Notes under the pieces: model-generated
The model's database searches: none
What the model was told of the DNA's origin: nothing
The model's input: only the letters and a program-made list of their open reading frames with translations
Program-made: the position numbers and the translations under genes
Source of the DNA: Actinostola sp. cb2023
Taxonomy: Eukaryota > Cnidaria > Anthozoa > Actiniaria > Actinostolidae
Direction: 5' to 3'
Assembly: GCA_033675265.1 (NCBI GenBank)
Contig: JAUJYZ010000431.1
Location: 308,866 to 372,865, forward strand
Length of the DNA: 64,000 bases
Shown here: positions 31,251 to 41,875 of the stretch, one piece after another
How positions within the stretch are numbered: the stretch's first letter is position 1
How the letters are laid out: every line of letters begins with the position of its first letter

Positions 31251-31655
31251 TTTGGTTTGAATCCCCTATCAGAGAACCTTCCCTCTGGGTTACTCGTATT
31301 GAGAATCTGAAAGCCTGACAGGGTAAATTTGGTAATAATATTTGCGCACCCTAAAGAATAGCCTCCTATATTAGTGCTTGTAAATGGTCTGACTGGCAAA
31401 GTTATAAAATGCGCGCCAGTTTTCGTCTGTGCTTGCAATGTTCGTCTAAAAATCCGTGTGTCCGCGAAATGTATTTTTTCGAGTTTCTCGCTTGCTCGGA
31501 ATTGTGATGAAGTCATGTAGCAGCAGTGTTCGGAAACAAATGCTCGTGCTGGTGTCGTAAAACTGCTTCTCGACTGCTCACCAATGCTCGACTGACCATT
31601 TGTACGCACTTATGCGGCGATTTTAAGGTTATATAATATATACCTTCTTCCTGTG

Positions 31656-32099
31656 TTAAATCTTCTTAGCCTCGCCAACTTCGTACGCCCTCCTGCACAC
31701 CTTCACTGACTTGTTATCGATGAACAGAAAATTATTCAGTTTGCTAATCCCTGAGATTTTTTTGTCCACTTTACTGGCATGCGGATTGGTCAGCATAGCA
31801 ACCCTGACATCCGGTATCCCTCCGTGGGACAGCAGAGCATCTTTTAGCTCTTGGACAGAGCAGACGTTGCGACCTTCATTTATATATGCACGTACGTGGT
31901 TCTTGAGTGTAGCGGCAGGTCTGTCACAAGGGCCTTTGCCCCCCTGAGGATCAGAAAAAGCCATCCGTTCAACTCTAACACCAATTATGTTACTGATGAT
32001 TGGTAGTGCAAGAATTGTATTTACAGAATGATAACAACCGGCGTTATCTTGTCTATAAAAGACACGGGTGATCTCCGGGTTGTGACTACAATTATCCAC
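31656..32099 (-). pseudogene. Transposon-associated protein fragment (QDNAGCYHS type)
   Basis: An open frame of about 147 aa. It contains YRQDNAGCYHS, then FSDPQGGKGPCDR and NEGRNVCSVQELKDALLSHGG, a pattern I know from multicopy cnidarian and other invertebrate proteins linked to mobile DNA. I cannot name the family. The Asp in QDN and the DPQ motif could be catalytic. The 5' side ends abruptly about 25 bp from the plus-strand MULE exon, which indicates a rearrangement. Confidence 0.45.
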
Positions 32100-32124
32100 G
32101 ATTTCTCCTGTTTTTCAAATTTAG

Positions 32125-32916
32125 GTTTTGCGTAAGATCATCAAGGTGATACCAGGAGAGTACCTTGCTGTGGAAAAGGTTGTTCTGGATTTTGAAAAGG
32201 CCATGTGGTCAGCACTCAAAGAAACATTGCCAGATGCTAACATAATGGGGTGCGTATTCCACTGGACACAAGCAGTATGGCGTAAGGTACGTTTGATAAA
32301 ATCAAATAATAAAACATGGTGACCCTAAACCCAGCCCCCAAAAAATTGTATTCTTAAATACCCAATTTATACGTCTATTTTATATTTTGCAGGTACAAGA
32401 GCTTGGACTTGCAACTGTTTACTCAGAAGATGATGGTACGCACCGCTACATCCGCCAACTGATGGCACTGCCATTTCTCCCAGCCACTGAAATACCAAGA
32501 GTGTTCGCCAGGCTGTCTGTACAGGCCACCACTGCCCCCTGAAAGACCTGGTCAACTACTTGTCAGTAAACTGGGTCCACAGCAACTCATTCCCTCCCAG
32601 GAACTGGAGCGTGTATGGTCAGGCCGTCCGAACAAACAACGACGTTGAGGGATGGCACAACGGCCTGAACCGTCGCGCTTCAGGAAGAGTTCACCTACCG
32701 TTCTATATGTTAATCCAATTACTGCATAGGGAAACGAAGCTGGTGACCATCCAGATCCGGTTGGTGGCCGAAAAGAAGCTGAAGCGAATTCAGAGAAAAC
32801 GGTACCGCCAACTCCAGGCCAAGCTCTTCCAGCACTGGGAGGACTATTCCAACAGCCAGAAACTGTGTGTTCCAGCTGGTGAAAGCATGCTCACATCTGC
32901 ATGGTCCTGTACGTGA
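32125..32916 (+). pseudogene. MULE-type transposase C-terminal exons, frameshifted
   Basis: The first exon (32125-32286) follows a TTTAG acceptor and reads LDFEKAMWSALKETLPD, then MGCVFHWTQAVWRKV, the catalytic-core text of MULE transposases (Asp in DFE; C-x2-H). Intron 32287-32392 has GTACGT and TTTTGCAG. The second exon starts VQELGLATVY and has YIRQLMALPFLP. A one-base shift near 32520 moves the reading to KDLVNYLSVNW, then TNNDVEGWHNGLNRRA with the expected final Glu region. It ends at TGA 32914-32916. Exons for the N-terminal half are absent upstream. The 3' end is followed by histone-type stem-loops. Confidence 0.75.
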
Positions 32917-32959
32917 CGCTTAACAACGCCTGGTCCTGAAACAAAACAAAACAAACAAC

Positions 32960-32975
32960 GGCTCTTTTAAGAGCC
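32960..32975 (+). terminator. Histone-type 3' stem-loop 1
   Basis: GGCTCTTTTAAGAGCC: 6-bp stem, UUUA loop, flanked by ACAAAC-AAC and ACAAC. It starts 44 nt after the MULE stop codon. This matches the metazoan replication-dependent histone mRNA 3' element bound by SLBP. Confidence 0.65.
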
Positions 32976-32980
32976 ACAAC

Positions 32981-32996
32981 GGCTCCTTTAGGAGCC
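32981..32996 (+). terminator. Histone-type 3' stem-loop 2
   Basis: GGCTCCTTTAGGAGCC with 3' flank ACCAAA is a second stem-loop of the same design, 21 nt after the first. A purine-rich AAAAAGG 12-17 nt later could be a weak U7-binding element. Confidence 0.6.
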
Positions 32997-33378
32997 ACCA
33001 AATGCTTAAAAAGGTCATGACTTGAAATGCACATGCAATCACATCTTACATGAAAAATAAAAGTATACAAACTAATAAATAGAAATACCACAGTCACTGT
33101 TATATCCCGGGACGAATATAAGACTCATTTGTGGACTGTCAAAACGGCACCTTTATATTCCATGTGCTCCCGGGTTCCAACGCCTCTCAATGCGCATGTC
33201 TAACACAGGTAACCCAAACCAAACATGTCACTAATACATAACAATATAAAACGAAGGTGAAATCCAATATGGCCGCCAATCAAATATATTTTACTCTAAA
33301 ATCTCGCATAAGTGACTGGCATTCGTATTTTAGAAGGTAAATCGATCATATTTTATCTTATATCCATGCTTATAAAAC
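32997..33378. other. No gene seen
   Basis: AT-rich with a CCCGGG-containing stretch at about 33107-33180. No histone coding sequence lies beside the stem-loops on either strand. Confidence 0.5.
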
Positions 33379-33447
33379 AACGGGCGGATCGACCAAACAT
33401 CGGGCGGATCGACTTCGGGCGGATCGACTCTCGGGCGGAACGACCGC
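33379..33447 (+). repeat. CGGGCGGATCGAC repeat, four copies
   Basis: Four copies (the last with a mismatch, CGGGCGGAACGAC) at irregular 15-22 bp spacing stand out as GC-rich in AT-rich DNA. Confidence 0.75.
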
Positions 33448-33524
33448 AATTCGTCATGACACAAATAATGCAAAGTAAAGTCCACTTCACCTTAATGTTA
33501 GATATATACCTGACAGTCCTGTGT

Positions 33525-33911
33525 TTAGAAATTTTTGTCGGTAAACATCGTGGTAGGATTGTAGTTCATAAATATACAACAGTTTAACTTCAAGTTTGTA
33601 TAATAAAGGCTTTCATTCATAACATATTGATCGTAATTTATAACTTTGGCATTGTTTATAACTTTGGCCCCAACTTTGGCATTCGCTTTCATGGCTTTCA
33701 AGGCTTTCATAATATGTTGATCGAGTATAACTTTGGCTTTCGTGGCATTCAAGTCTTTCATGGCATTCGTGGCTTTCATGTGTTCGCGGAACAATCCATA
33801 TTTCCGAAAACGCTCAACGTCTTTTAGTGTAGATTTACCGCGAACTGTGTGTGCATTTGTAAGCATTTCGAGCGTAAAGAGGAAAAAACAGAAGACGAAT
33901 ACCTTCACCAT
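33525..33911 (-). CDS. Putative small secreted repeat protein
   Basis: A 128-aa frame from ATG at 33911. The first 22 residues are a strong signal peptide (VFVFCFFLFTLEML, then TNA as a likely cleavage site). Then VRGKSTLKDVERFRKYG and a degenerate internal repeat of MKA, NAK and LKAMKAN words (about 50-95), with basic residues throughout. The end is TDKNF. I do not recognise it. The repeats are visible in the DNA as TTTGGCATTC/TTTCATGGC words. It could be a peptide precursor or a matrix or toxin-like small secreted protein; the sequence does not decide. No introns are seen within it. Confidence 0.4.
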   Translation of the reverse strand: MVKVFVFCFFLFTLEMLTNAHTVRGKSTLKDVERFRKYGLFREHMKATNAMKDLNATKAKVILDQHIMKALKAMKANAKVGAKVINNAKVINYDQYVMNESLYYTNLKLNCCIFMNYNPTTMFTDKNF

Positions 33912-34033
33912 CTTCACTTGACTTTCTTCGTACAACGTCGATCGCTGCAACCTCATGGTCAGTCTCGTGGTCTCGTTCCCATTACACTCGATTGCAGATT
34001 TGCGACGGGAACAAAAAAAATAGGATCTGTATT

Positions 34034-34130
34034 TTATACCTCGTGCCGCGGCCTACGGCCTGGGCACGAGTAATAAAATACGCGTTGGGTTTTATAACTC
34101 GTGCGGCCTACGGCCTGGGTACGAGTAATT
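34034..34130. repeat. Two CTCGTGC...GCACGAG hairpins
   Basis: CTCGTGCCGCGGCCTACGGC, then CTGGGCACGAG (about 34041-34071), and a second copy at about 34098-34127 are each palindromic, with GGCCTACGGCC at the tip and ATTTTAT/ATAAAAT outer arms. Confidence 0.7.
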
Positions 34131-34985
34131 ATCTTAGCTTATTGAATTCAAACCCTCCTCAGTTTGTTAGGAATTGTTAAGCGGCTTCTTTTGAGCGCCA
34201 TAGTTTTAATATGAAAAGTTTCTCTTTCCTGGAAATTTTGAATACGAAGGATCGACTCGACTGCCGGCCAAAGTCTGGAACTAATACTAAATGGCCGGCA
34301 TTCCCCAAATATGCTAAATAAACCCACTCACTTTTCCCAAAACAAACTGTTTAGATGTGATTAACCTGAGTATCCTTTCTTCAAAGATGGTAAGATGTGA
34401 TAAGCGTTTCTGATGAACTCCATTTGGTTTTGATTACGAAAGATTCTGTTCGCGACACTAAATTCACTGATTTCATCAGTCATGAAATCATGGTCACGGT
34501 CTTCAAACTTTCGCCAAATTCTACGTCCAAAAACGTTTTTTGTGAAATTCAAACCATTCTTCATTAGTTTAGAATGACAGAAAAACGTTTTTGGGCAAGA
34601 ATTTGGCGAAAGTTTTTGACTGCCAGCCATTTGCGACCATTTAGTATTTCGATTAGTATTTCGCGGAAGACTTTGTCGCCAGGTATTTAGTTTAAGCATC
34701 ACGTTTACAGCGAACGCCAAACGTCAAAACTGTACACGTCATCATGGTTTTGCTGCGTTTGCTCTCTATCCTTTCACGTTTAGACGTAAATGAGGTCATT
34801 TTATCGTTCTTAAAAACATAAGTATTCATTTGTTTGGCGTTCACGTAAACGCGATGCTTAAATTCTCTGATAGAAAATAGAAACTTTTCATATTGAAAAC
34901 TATGGCGCTCAAAAGAAGCGCTAAACAATTCCTAAGAAACTTATATTAGGAGGGTTTGAATTCAATAAACTAAGATGATTCCTTG
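34131..34985. mobile_element. Non-autonomous TIR element of about 0.85 kb
   Basis: Left arm about 34131-34236 and right arm about 34872-34985 are inverted copies (TTATTGAATTCAAACCCTCC and TTCTTTTGAGCGCCATAG are shared). A nested smaller inverted repeat (AAACTTTCGCCAAATTC at about 34505 and its complement at about 34600) is inside. No transposase. Confidence 0.75.
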
Positions 34986-35112
34986 AAAACTATAACATAT
35001 TTTTGACTGCCGGTCATTTAGTATTTTGAAGACATTACGTATAACGTGATATAAGTCATATTTCAGATTCACGTAGTGAATTATTCATCATAAAAAAATT
35101 AATGATACTTAC

Positions 35113-35324
35113 AAACTGGTGCCATCGCAACTCCTAACGACATCCAACAGATATCCATTCATAAGTTGGAATACGTTCGGGAATTCTACAAAACTAATGA
35201 TTTCAAAGTAGAAATTCGCCACGGATGAATAGACTTTTTCGCCCTTCTTAACATGTAGTGAACGTTTGCCATCTTCTCCGTCCCTCACAGAGAGAGATTT
35301 CAATGGAGAACTCTTCTTTGGCAT
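35113..35324 (-). CDS. Possible first exon of an unidentified gene
   Basis: ATG at 35324, then MPKKSSPLKSLSVRDGEDGK and a conserved-looking domain start (YSSVANFYFEIISFVEFP, then GYLLDVVRS). It ends at a consensus GTAAGTA donor (35112). The text resembles the start of multicopy invertebrate proteins with a DUF927-like helicase part, but that is from memory and uncertain. No following exon is visible before the TIR element at 34985, so the gene may be truncated. Confidence 0.35.
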
Positions 35325-36867
35325 AATCCTCCTGTCCAGCCGAGTGTACCGCGAAAATGACCGCTAGTAGTTAGAGTATGGCATAGTAGTAAAGCATTTT
35401 GCAATGTTTAAAACCATTGTGAAATCATGATCATGCAACGCGCTTGTTTCGAAATCAGTGTACAATTTAAAATACACGTGATAATTATGCTTTGGCCAAT
35501 CAAGTTTATTATAAAATTTCATGCCATAATACTGATCACACTGGAAAAACAATCTTTGAACACACGTACGAGAATGACGTAATGTACCAAATTGTAACAG
35601 GATTCGCTGCGTTTCCATCATCAGCACACACATTGAATTGTTGAAGAAGGCCTGTGTACAATTCCCGGGGAGGAGGAGTGTGGGGGTACGACGCATTGTT
35701 CCCTACCAGCCGAAAGGGATACCCCCTCCTCTCCATGGTACAAATTGTACAAATATATTTCAAGATTTAAAATGTGTTTCTTCATTACTATGACACTTGG
35801 GCTGTGTTTTCACTACGCATTTTAGGTCGCCTAAAATGCCTTTAGGTGTTTGCCTCAGACCAACTTTAGAGTAGTATAATTCGCCGGCGACTAGGTAGTC
35901 CCCCAAGGCGAAGTGATTATACTTCTACGAGGCTAGTCTAACTTTGATGTGATTTCCGTTGTTATACAGACGATTTTCTAAGTGAAAATACTCTGCATTT
36001 TTAATTCGTAACTTTTTCTAGGCTGTTTTCACTGTATTCATACTCAAATTGGCTCTTTGCGTTACATTTCTCCTTAGCTTATTGATTGATATTTTCCATT
36101 TATACATGGGGTTTATACAATTGTTTTATGGAATGATATTACATCAAATTTCAAAAACGTCTTGTCTTATCAGGATACGTATACCATCTCGAGGATTGTA
36201 AACATCGAAGATTTCTAAAGGCTTGTAACGCAACATACGCAGACTCAGATACGATCTAGATTTAGAACCAGACTGAAAAGTGACTGATATATGCTTCAAA
36301 CCGTTAATTTGAAATACAAGAACTGTACCGAAAGCAATAAACAGCAAAATGATTTTTTAGTTTGAATATTCCAGGCAGGGCACGCAAGTTCATAGTGTAT
36401 ATTGAGCAAGCCAGCTCTGGAGGAGATACTGACAGCCAATTAGCGGATTTTCGCCAAGCAAGCCTGCATGACGTTAGTTAACATTGCAACATGCATGCGT
36501 AAATAGTCGTGTATTTGCAATGATTCAGCTATAAGTTGTTAGTACACAGGCTACAACTTGCGTAATGTCATAGTTTTCCTTGATAATTCAAAGAACTGAC
36601 TGAACTTCGTAACTCGTAACGCTATTTAGTAGTAGCCAGATAGGATACGACATCTACTAATATACGATGAAAAGACGACGTTTAGCCGATTCCTTTTCGC
36701 CTGATACGATAAAGAAGCGTTTGGCCGGGCGCCAGAAAGACCAGGAAGAATTGAATGACGCTTTCTTGAGTTTTCGATCCCTGGATATATTTCGATTGTA
36801 GAAAAAAACCTGCATATCGACGAAATCCAAGCGTTGCTGCTGTTAACTTCAAAGTTAACATTCGTAG
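35325..36867. other. No gene supported
   Basis: It contains a perfect short hairpin CATTTTAGG-TCG-CCTAAAATG (about 35818) and a larger foldback AGTATAATTCGCC / GGCGAAGTGATTATACT (about 35872-35925), likely MITE remains. Open frames at 35364-35763, 36144-36347 and 36626-36895 have no motifs. Confidence 0.5.
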
Positions 36868-38570
36868 GTGTGCTGAATTTGAAGATGGCTCTCAATCATG
36901 TTCCAGCCACCTATAATGCAATTCCCAGAGGAACAAGCGAAAATATATCTCTCCGTTTCACCTTCGTGAGTGACATGGTGAAAAACGCTGGATTGGAATT
37001 ATCACCGCGTCAAGTGAAAGTCTACGCAGAAATTCTAGAACGCTACTGTGCAGCGTTCATGAATTCCATAATTGGAGAGGGAAGTTTCGCCTTATATAAT
37101 CGCTTCATTGCTCCCCCGGTTGAGCCTCAACCGTGCTTGACATGCCATCTCAAGGTACTTAAGGCCTGGTTCAAGCCTTAAATAGCAGAAAAACGAAAAA
37201 AATTATAATGTCTAATCATTTTGACTAAACATCACAAAACTTGGCACAACTTGAGAGTTTTATATCCTCTACTCATTTAAGTGAATGAAATCCAAAACAG
37301 CGTATCACGTGGTTAACCACGTGACAAAGAATTTTGAAAACAAAATATAAAATGCGGTCGCCAGTTTAAGAGGAAAGTGAAAGCAAATAGTTGTGTATAA
37401 TCACGTTTATGATCATCTATTAACCCTCGTTTAGAAAACCTGTCTCCCGCTTTTTGCAAGGAGAATATTTCGGAAAAGAGGTCACGTCACCATTTCATCA
37501 GATTATATTTCTGTAGTTTTCTCTTAAACTATATATAATTCCGAGGTTTTCTAAACGCTATCTTGTTTAACTGGTTATCCTTAACGCTATTACGTAAAAG
37601 GTATTTCATTGCGAATTGAATTCGCGACCGCATTTAAGAAAAACTATATTTTCCTCCATAAGATCACGTGACCACATGACGTCACAATTGTTAGATCTAA
37701 ATTGTCTCAAATCTTGTATATAACCTTATGCCTAAATATGAGTGCCTAAGTAAATTAGAGCAGCGAGTTATTACAAGAAATGTGATTTTCCAAGTTGCCT
37801 TTTTGAACCAGGCCTTAAGTACCTTGAGATGGCCATCTTAACATGCACAATGCCCCATCAATTAAGGCGGTTGTATATGAAGCTTCTGGTCCCTTTCCGG
37901 CTACAAAAATTACATCTGAATGCCGAAAGTGCGAAACGCAGTATGGCTTTGTTACTTTTCCAACAAGGGACAAACATCTTTACCCTGAAGAAATTCAGAC
38001 CCATTTTATTGAAGCAAGTACCGTGTCATACATGGACAAAAGTCTTTACAAGTGGATACCAAGTCTCGCGTAAGTACGAACTCATTTCATTTTTTGGTTG
38101 ATCATTATCTTGCATTATTATATAAGATTAACGATTTTCGATTTTTTGCGATTTTTTAACGTGAGCATATGAATATATGAATTTGAATCATAAATGAAAC
38201 TCCCTGAAAGTGACTGAATAACCGGGAAAGCCAGGGAAAGCAAGTGGCAGTCAATGATTTTCATTTCTTTCTCTCCTTTTCACCTTCCCTTCCCCATTTT
38301 TTCTCATTTTTTTCCCTGTTGATGGACTGATGTTAGTTCCGAAAGCCTGTAATTAAATCATTTCAAAACGTGGAAAAAGACTATCTACTAACTGAACCCG
38401 GGTATAAACTGTTAAATGATTTGCATGTGAAGTGATTGTATTAAACCTTTCCTATTTTTTTTATTGAATACTTTTAGGAATCACTGTTGGGTTTCATTCA
38501 GTGGATTCTCTGAGACCTACAATTAAGTATTTTCTGATGAAGTTGAAAGGTTTCAACAATTTGTTAAAGG
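36868..38570 (+). pseudogene. Transposon-associated multi-exon gene, interrupted and with a stop
   Basis: Exon i (about 36868-37154) reads ISLRFTFVSDMVKNAGLELS and ends CLTCHLK. Exon ii (about 37834-38070) reads HNAPSIKAVVYEASGPFPAT, then ECRKCETQYGF, ending at GTAAGTA. Exon iii (38478-38570) reads NHCWVSFSGFSETYN followed by an in-frame TAA, then GTAAG. The CxxC clusters and the order of blocks resemble the Cys-rich N-terminal part of KDZ-type (Kyakuja/Dileera/Zisupton) transposase-linked proteins; that is inference. A TTAA-type element splits the coding sequence between exons i and ii. Confidence 0.5.
37145..37832. mobile_element. TTAA-flanked MITE inside an exon palindrome
   Basis: GGCCTGGTTCAA and TTGAACCAGGCC are inverted tips, each next to TTAA. 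Outside them CCATCTCAAGGTAC and GTACCTTGAGATGG are also complementary, giving 30-bp perfect arms. Flanking GCCATCT is present on both sides. The interior is AT-rich without an ORF. Confidence 0.75.
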
Positions 38571-39051
38571 TAAGTCTTGGCCGAGTTTCTGGTCTTAGAC
38601 AGAGTATCCATTTTCACAATCGACAGATCTTGATTACTTTCGACATGACAGTACCGATTGCGAGACAGCGAGCCGTTTCTGGTCGTCAGTAGAATGTGGG
38701 TTGCGGACTGCGGAATATATGTGGACTATGAGTATGTGCACGCATATGCCTTCCGCAACTTGGAAAGTATAGTTTAAAAACGAGTCCTCTGGCGCAAGCT
38801 GAAGCCATTCAGGACACATTCTGAATGGCTGCTAAAAGGGGCCGAGAATGAGCCGCTTGGAGCGAGATGAATTGGCTGATGAAATAGAGCAACTTGTACA
38901 AGTTGTGTTCAATTCTACGTACATGTTTTTAGAAATACTATGCATGTATTGCACTGTATTGTACTGTATTGTACTGTATTGTATTGTATTGTCCGGTCCT
39001 TCATTGTTAAAAGCATCGAGACAATAATTGTATGATGCGTTTCTCAAGAAC
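38571..39051. other. No gene seen
   Basis: It contains a short TGTATTGTACTG repeat at about 38945-38990 (GTACTGTATT units). Confidence 0.5.
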
Positions 39052-39169
<118 letters not shown>

Positions 39170-39379
39170 ATTATTTATATGTTTACTTTTAAGAGAAAGA
39201 AATTGCATGTGAATATATTGCTAAAGAGGAAGAAATCGACATCTACGTAGAGGACACTGGTAATAAATTGATGTGTTATGTTGTGTTGTATGTGATGAGA
39301 TTCATGGTAATGTCATTGTGGTGTGCTCTCATATCGTATGGTACATACATACATACTACATACGTACACCAGGTGACTT

Positions 39380-39930
39380 GTGAGGACTTTGATTTCAGAC
39401 CGACTTGTGAGGACTACCTAATTACTATGGAGTTTCCCCAAAAAAATTGTGGCGTTGCATTTGTCTATGCAACGTCTATTAGTACATACGATGTTTGAAG
39501 TACAAAAACCACTGTGGCGTTGTGAGGACATTTATTGAAAATATTTGTGAGGACATTTTTTTCTGAATTCTAAACAGACTTGTGAGGACATTTATTTCTA
39601 ACATTCTAAACAGACTTGTGAGGACATTAGTAATTCTAAACTCACTTCTGAATTGTGAGTGCATTTATTTCTAACATTCTAAACAGACTTGTGAGTGCAT
39701 TTATTTCTAACATTCTAAACAGACTTGTGAGGACGTTTATTTTTAACATTCTAAACAGACTTGTGAGGACATTCGTAATTCTAAACGGACTTGTGAGGAC
39801 ATTTATTCTGAATTCTAAACGGACTTGTGAGGACATTCGTAATTCTAAACGGACTTGTGAGGACAGTTATTCTGAATGCTAAACGGACTTGTGAGGACAT
39901 TAGTAATTCTAAGCGGACTTATAATGAGGA
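39380..39930 (+). repeat. GACTTGTGAGGACATT minisatellite
   Basis: About a dozen units of 30-37 bp share GACTTGTGAGGACATTTATT and TTCTAAAC. Variants (TTATTTCTAACATTC versus TAGTAATTC) alternate. Confidence 0.85.
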
Positions 39931-40877
39931 CATTTCATATGAGTAATTATTTGAACAATACTTAATAATTCGGAAAATGATGGTCACAGAAACTGGGCGC
40001 TATCATCAAAATTGTTTACAAATCCATAGATATGATTCAGGAGCTTTGAAATAGATTTAACCACACTTGATAATCTTGAATTTACGAGCGTTTGCCTTGC
40101 AACTGGAAATGATTTGAAATAGCAACAGATAAACTGTGAACTACGAGATTCGAATATAGTGCGCCCAGAAGCCACTTCAACTGATTCAGTGCTGCTGCGT
40201 ACAGTGGCAGTAACACAGGAGACCTGCACACAGGTCATGCCCGTTCTTCTGGCGGGGCGATTTCCGAGCCCACGCCGAAGAGCACCGCTGGATTCTCGAG
40301 CATATGTGTGCAGACGGAGCACTGATGGAGGGAGGGGGTAAAAGGGCGCACCGTCTGCCTCCTGGGAGAACAGTTTCGACTGAAGGGGTTACTTACGGAC
40401 GTTAAATACGGCTTTTACCTTTACTTTACATATTGGTGTCAATCACACATTTCAAATTAAGGCACGAATGGCAAATGCAGTAGTGGTTTATTTATTTTTA
40501 TCAATGAAATAACATTTGACAACCAAGAAAAAACGTTTAGTTGCTAAGCGTTGAGGCCTCTCAGCGACAACGGTTTTTTTTGAAAAGTTGTATACACCTA
40601 TTTCAAAAAACGTTGACAATGGTCGATCTGAATTGGATGATCTGAAACCGGTACTTGCGACCGATCTCTTTATTTAAAACGTCCGGCATTGCTTTGGGCA
40701 ATACATCGGCTTCACACTCCCTTTTCCTAAGATGTTGGAGGACCACTCTTTTCTTTTCGGCTTCTGTCTAAAGAGCAGCTTTTCTTTGACCCCTTTACCT
40801 ATAAGAAAGACGGGAATTAATTCAGTGTAGTAAACTCCTTCTTCTTTTTCTTTCCCCAGGATTCACGCATTGTATGA
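39931..40877. other. No gene seen
   Basis: Mixed sequence with no supported ORF or RNA gene. Confidence 0.5.
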
Positions 40878-41060
40878 TAGAGTCGTTTTTCGTAAGTTAC
40901 GGTCACGGTACGGAATCAAACACGTTCTATTCAACCAATCATAATGCGCAAAATCAATGTTCAACCAATCAGAATTCTTGGATACCGTCAACGGATGGTG
41001 CAATGCCGTCACTGCACAGCACGAAGCGTACCGTACTACTTCCCACAAAAACGACTCTAT
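40878..41060. mobile_element. MITE E2 (TAGAGTCGTTTT termini)
   Basis: Termini TAGAGTCGTTTTTCG and ACAAAAACGACTCTA, with GGTCACGGTACGG near one end and CGTACCGTAC near the other. Same family as the element at 17442-17591. Confidence 0.75.
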
Positions 41061-41133
41061 TATAACAAGTAAGGTAATTGTGCTGCTTTGTGATTCTACT
41101 GTTACGGTACAACGGTAATAGTGGTTAGATTTC

Positions 41134-41190
41134 TCAGATTAGGATCACTTGACCTATTTTGTATCACGTGACTTAAAGGATCACGTGACC
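41134..41190 (+). promoter_or_regulatory. Paired CACGTG boxes
   Basis: ATCACGTGAC occurs at about 41163 and 41180, with GATCACTTGACC before them. These E-box/MITF-type palindromes lie 60-80 bp before a possible first exon at 41242. Confidence 0.35.
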
Positions 41191-41241
41191 TATTCTTCGC
41201 GCATTTGCTCTCTAGAGCGGAGAGAAACGAACGGATCAGGG

Positions 41242-41875
41242 ATGACGGAGAAACAACCGAAAAAATCTAAGAGGGAGGAGGGTGGATATTTAATGAGTGT
41301 CATCGTTTGCCACGTAGAGAAGCGTGCTGAAAACTTTCAGGTATAAGCAGTCTCATTCTCTGTCAAACTGACTGGTTCATACTAAAAATACTAAAATATA
41401 CTTATACTTTAATATTTATATAGTGCCTTTCCTGGTGCTCAAAGCGCTGTCAAAATCTAGTACAATCTTATAATATATATATAAACTGATATATTAAATT
41501 AAATATATATATTTATAAAATTATGTGATGACGTACAAATTAATTTCTATAATAAAGACTAAAACTTAAAAATATCTAATATATATATATAAATACTTGC
41601 AAATGACTCATATTTCACAAAATGTCCGTGATTGGTTGCGATCGGAGTGCGACCACCGCCAATGTGCAAGAACTGAGTACAAATGATGAAATGGTGAGTC
41701 TACAATGTAGTTCGCTTTGCTGCTTTAGTATTTGTTATGGTTTCTTTTCACGTGTTTGTAAAAAGTGAATGTATTGTTTTGTTGCAGGATTTGAGTGGTT
41801 TTGTGCGATCTGTCGAGGCGTGCTCGTTTTACAACAGATTGCTGATTCAAACTACTAAACGCATATGGATACGCG
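41242..41875 (+). CDS. Possible small multi-exon host gene (5' exons only)
   Basis: Three candidate exons, none with a known domain. 41242-41340 (33 codons, MTEKQPKKSKREEGGYLM start) ends at CAG|GTATAAG. 41622-41693 (24 codons, starting MSVIGCDRS) ends ATG|GTGAGT. 41788-41875 follows TTTGTTGCAG, encodes DLSGFVRSVEACSFYNRLL and ends at GTAAAA. Phases of the last two fit. No acceptor was found for the second exon, so it may be an alternative first exon. The following exons are not found before the satellite. This is the only non-repeat candidate gene in the right half. Confidence 0.3.

Noticed and set aside
31130..31609. 159-aa minus-strand ORF
   Set aside because: Composition changes part-way and a different frame looks more coding at 31053-31250; no domain supports it.
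32997..33378. Histone gene belonging to the stem-loops
   Set aside because: No H1, H2A, H2B, H3 or H4 text was found in any frame near the stem-loops.
39479..39882. Repeat proteins with LTSLFRM or NILNRLV units
   Set aside because: Both strands are open because the minisatellite unit lacks stops; no coding signals are present.
40159..40341. 60-aa ORF, GC-richer than its surroundings
   Set aside because: Overlapping frames are open on both strands and no motif or start context is present.
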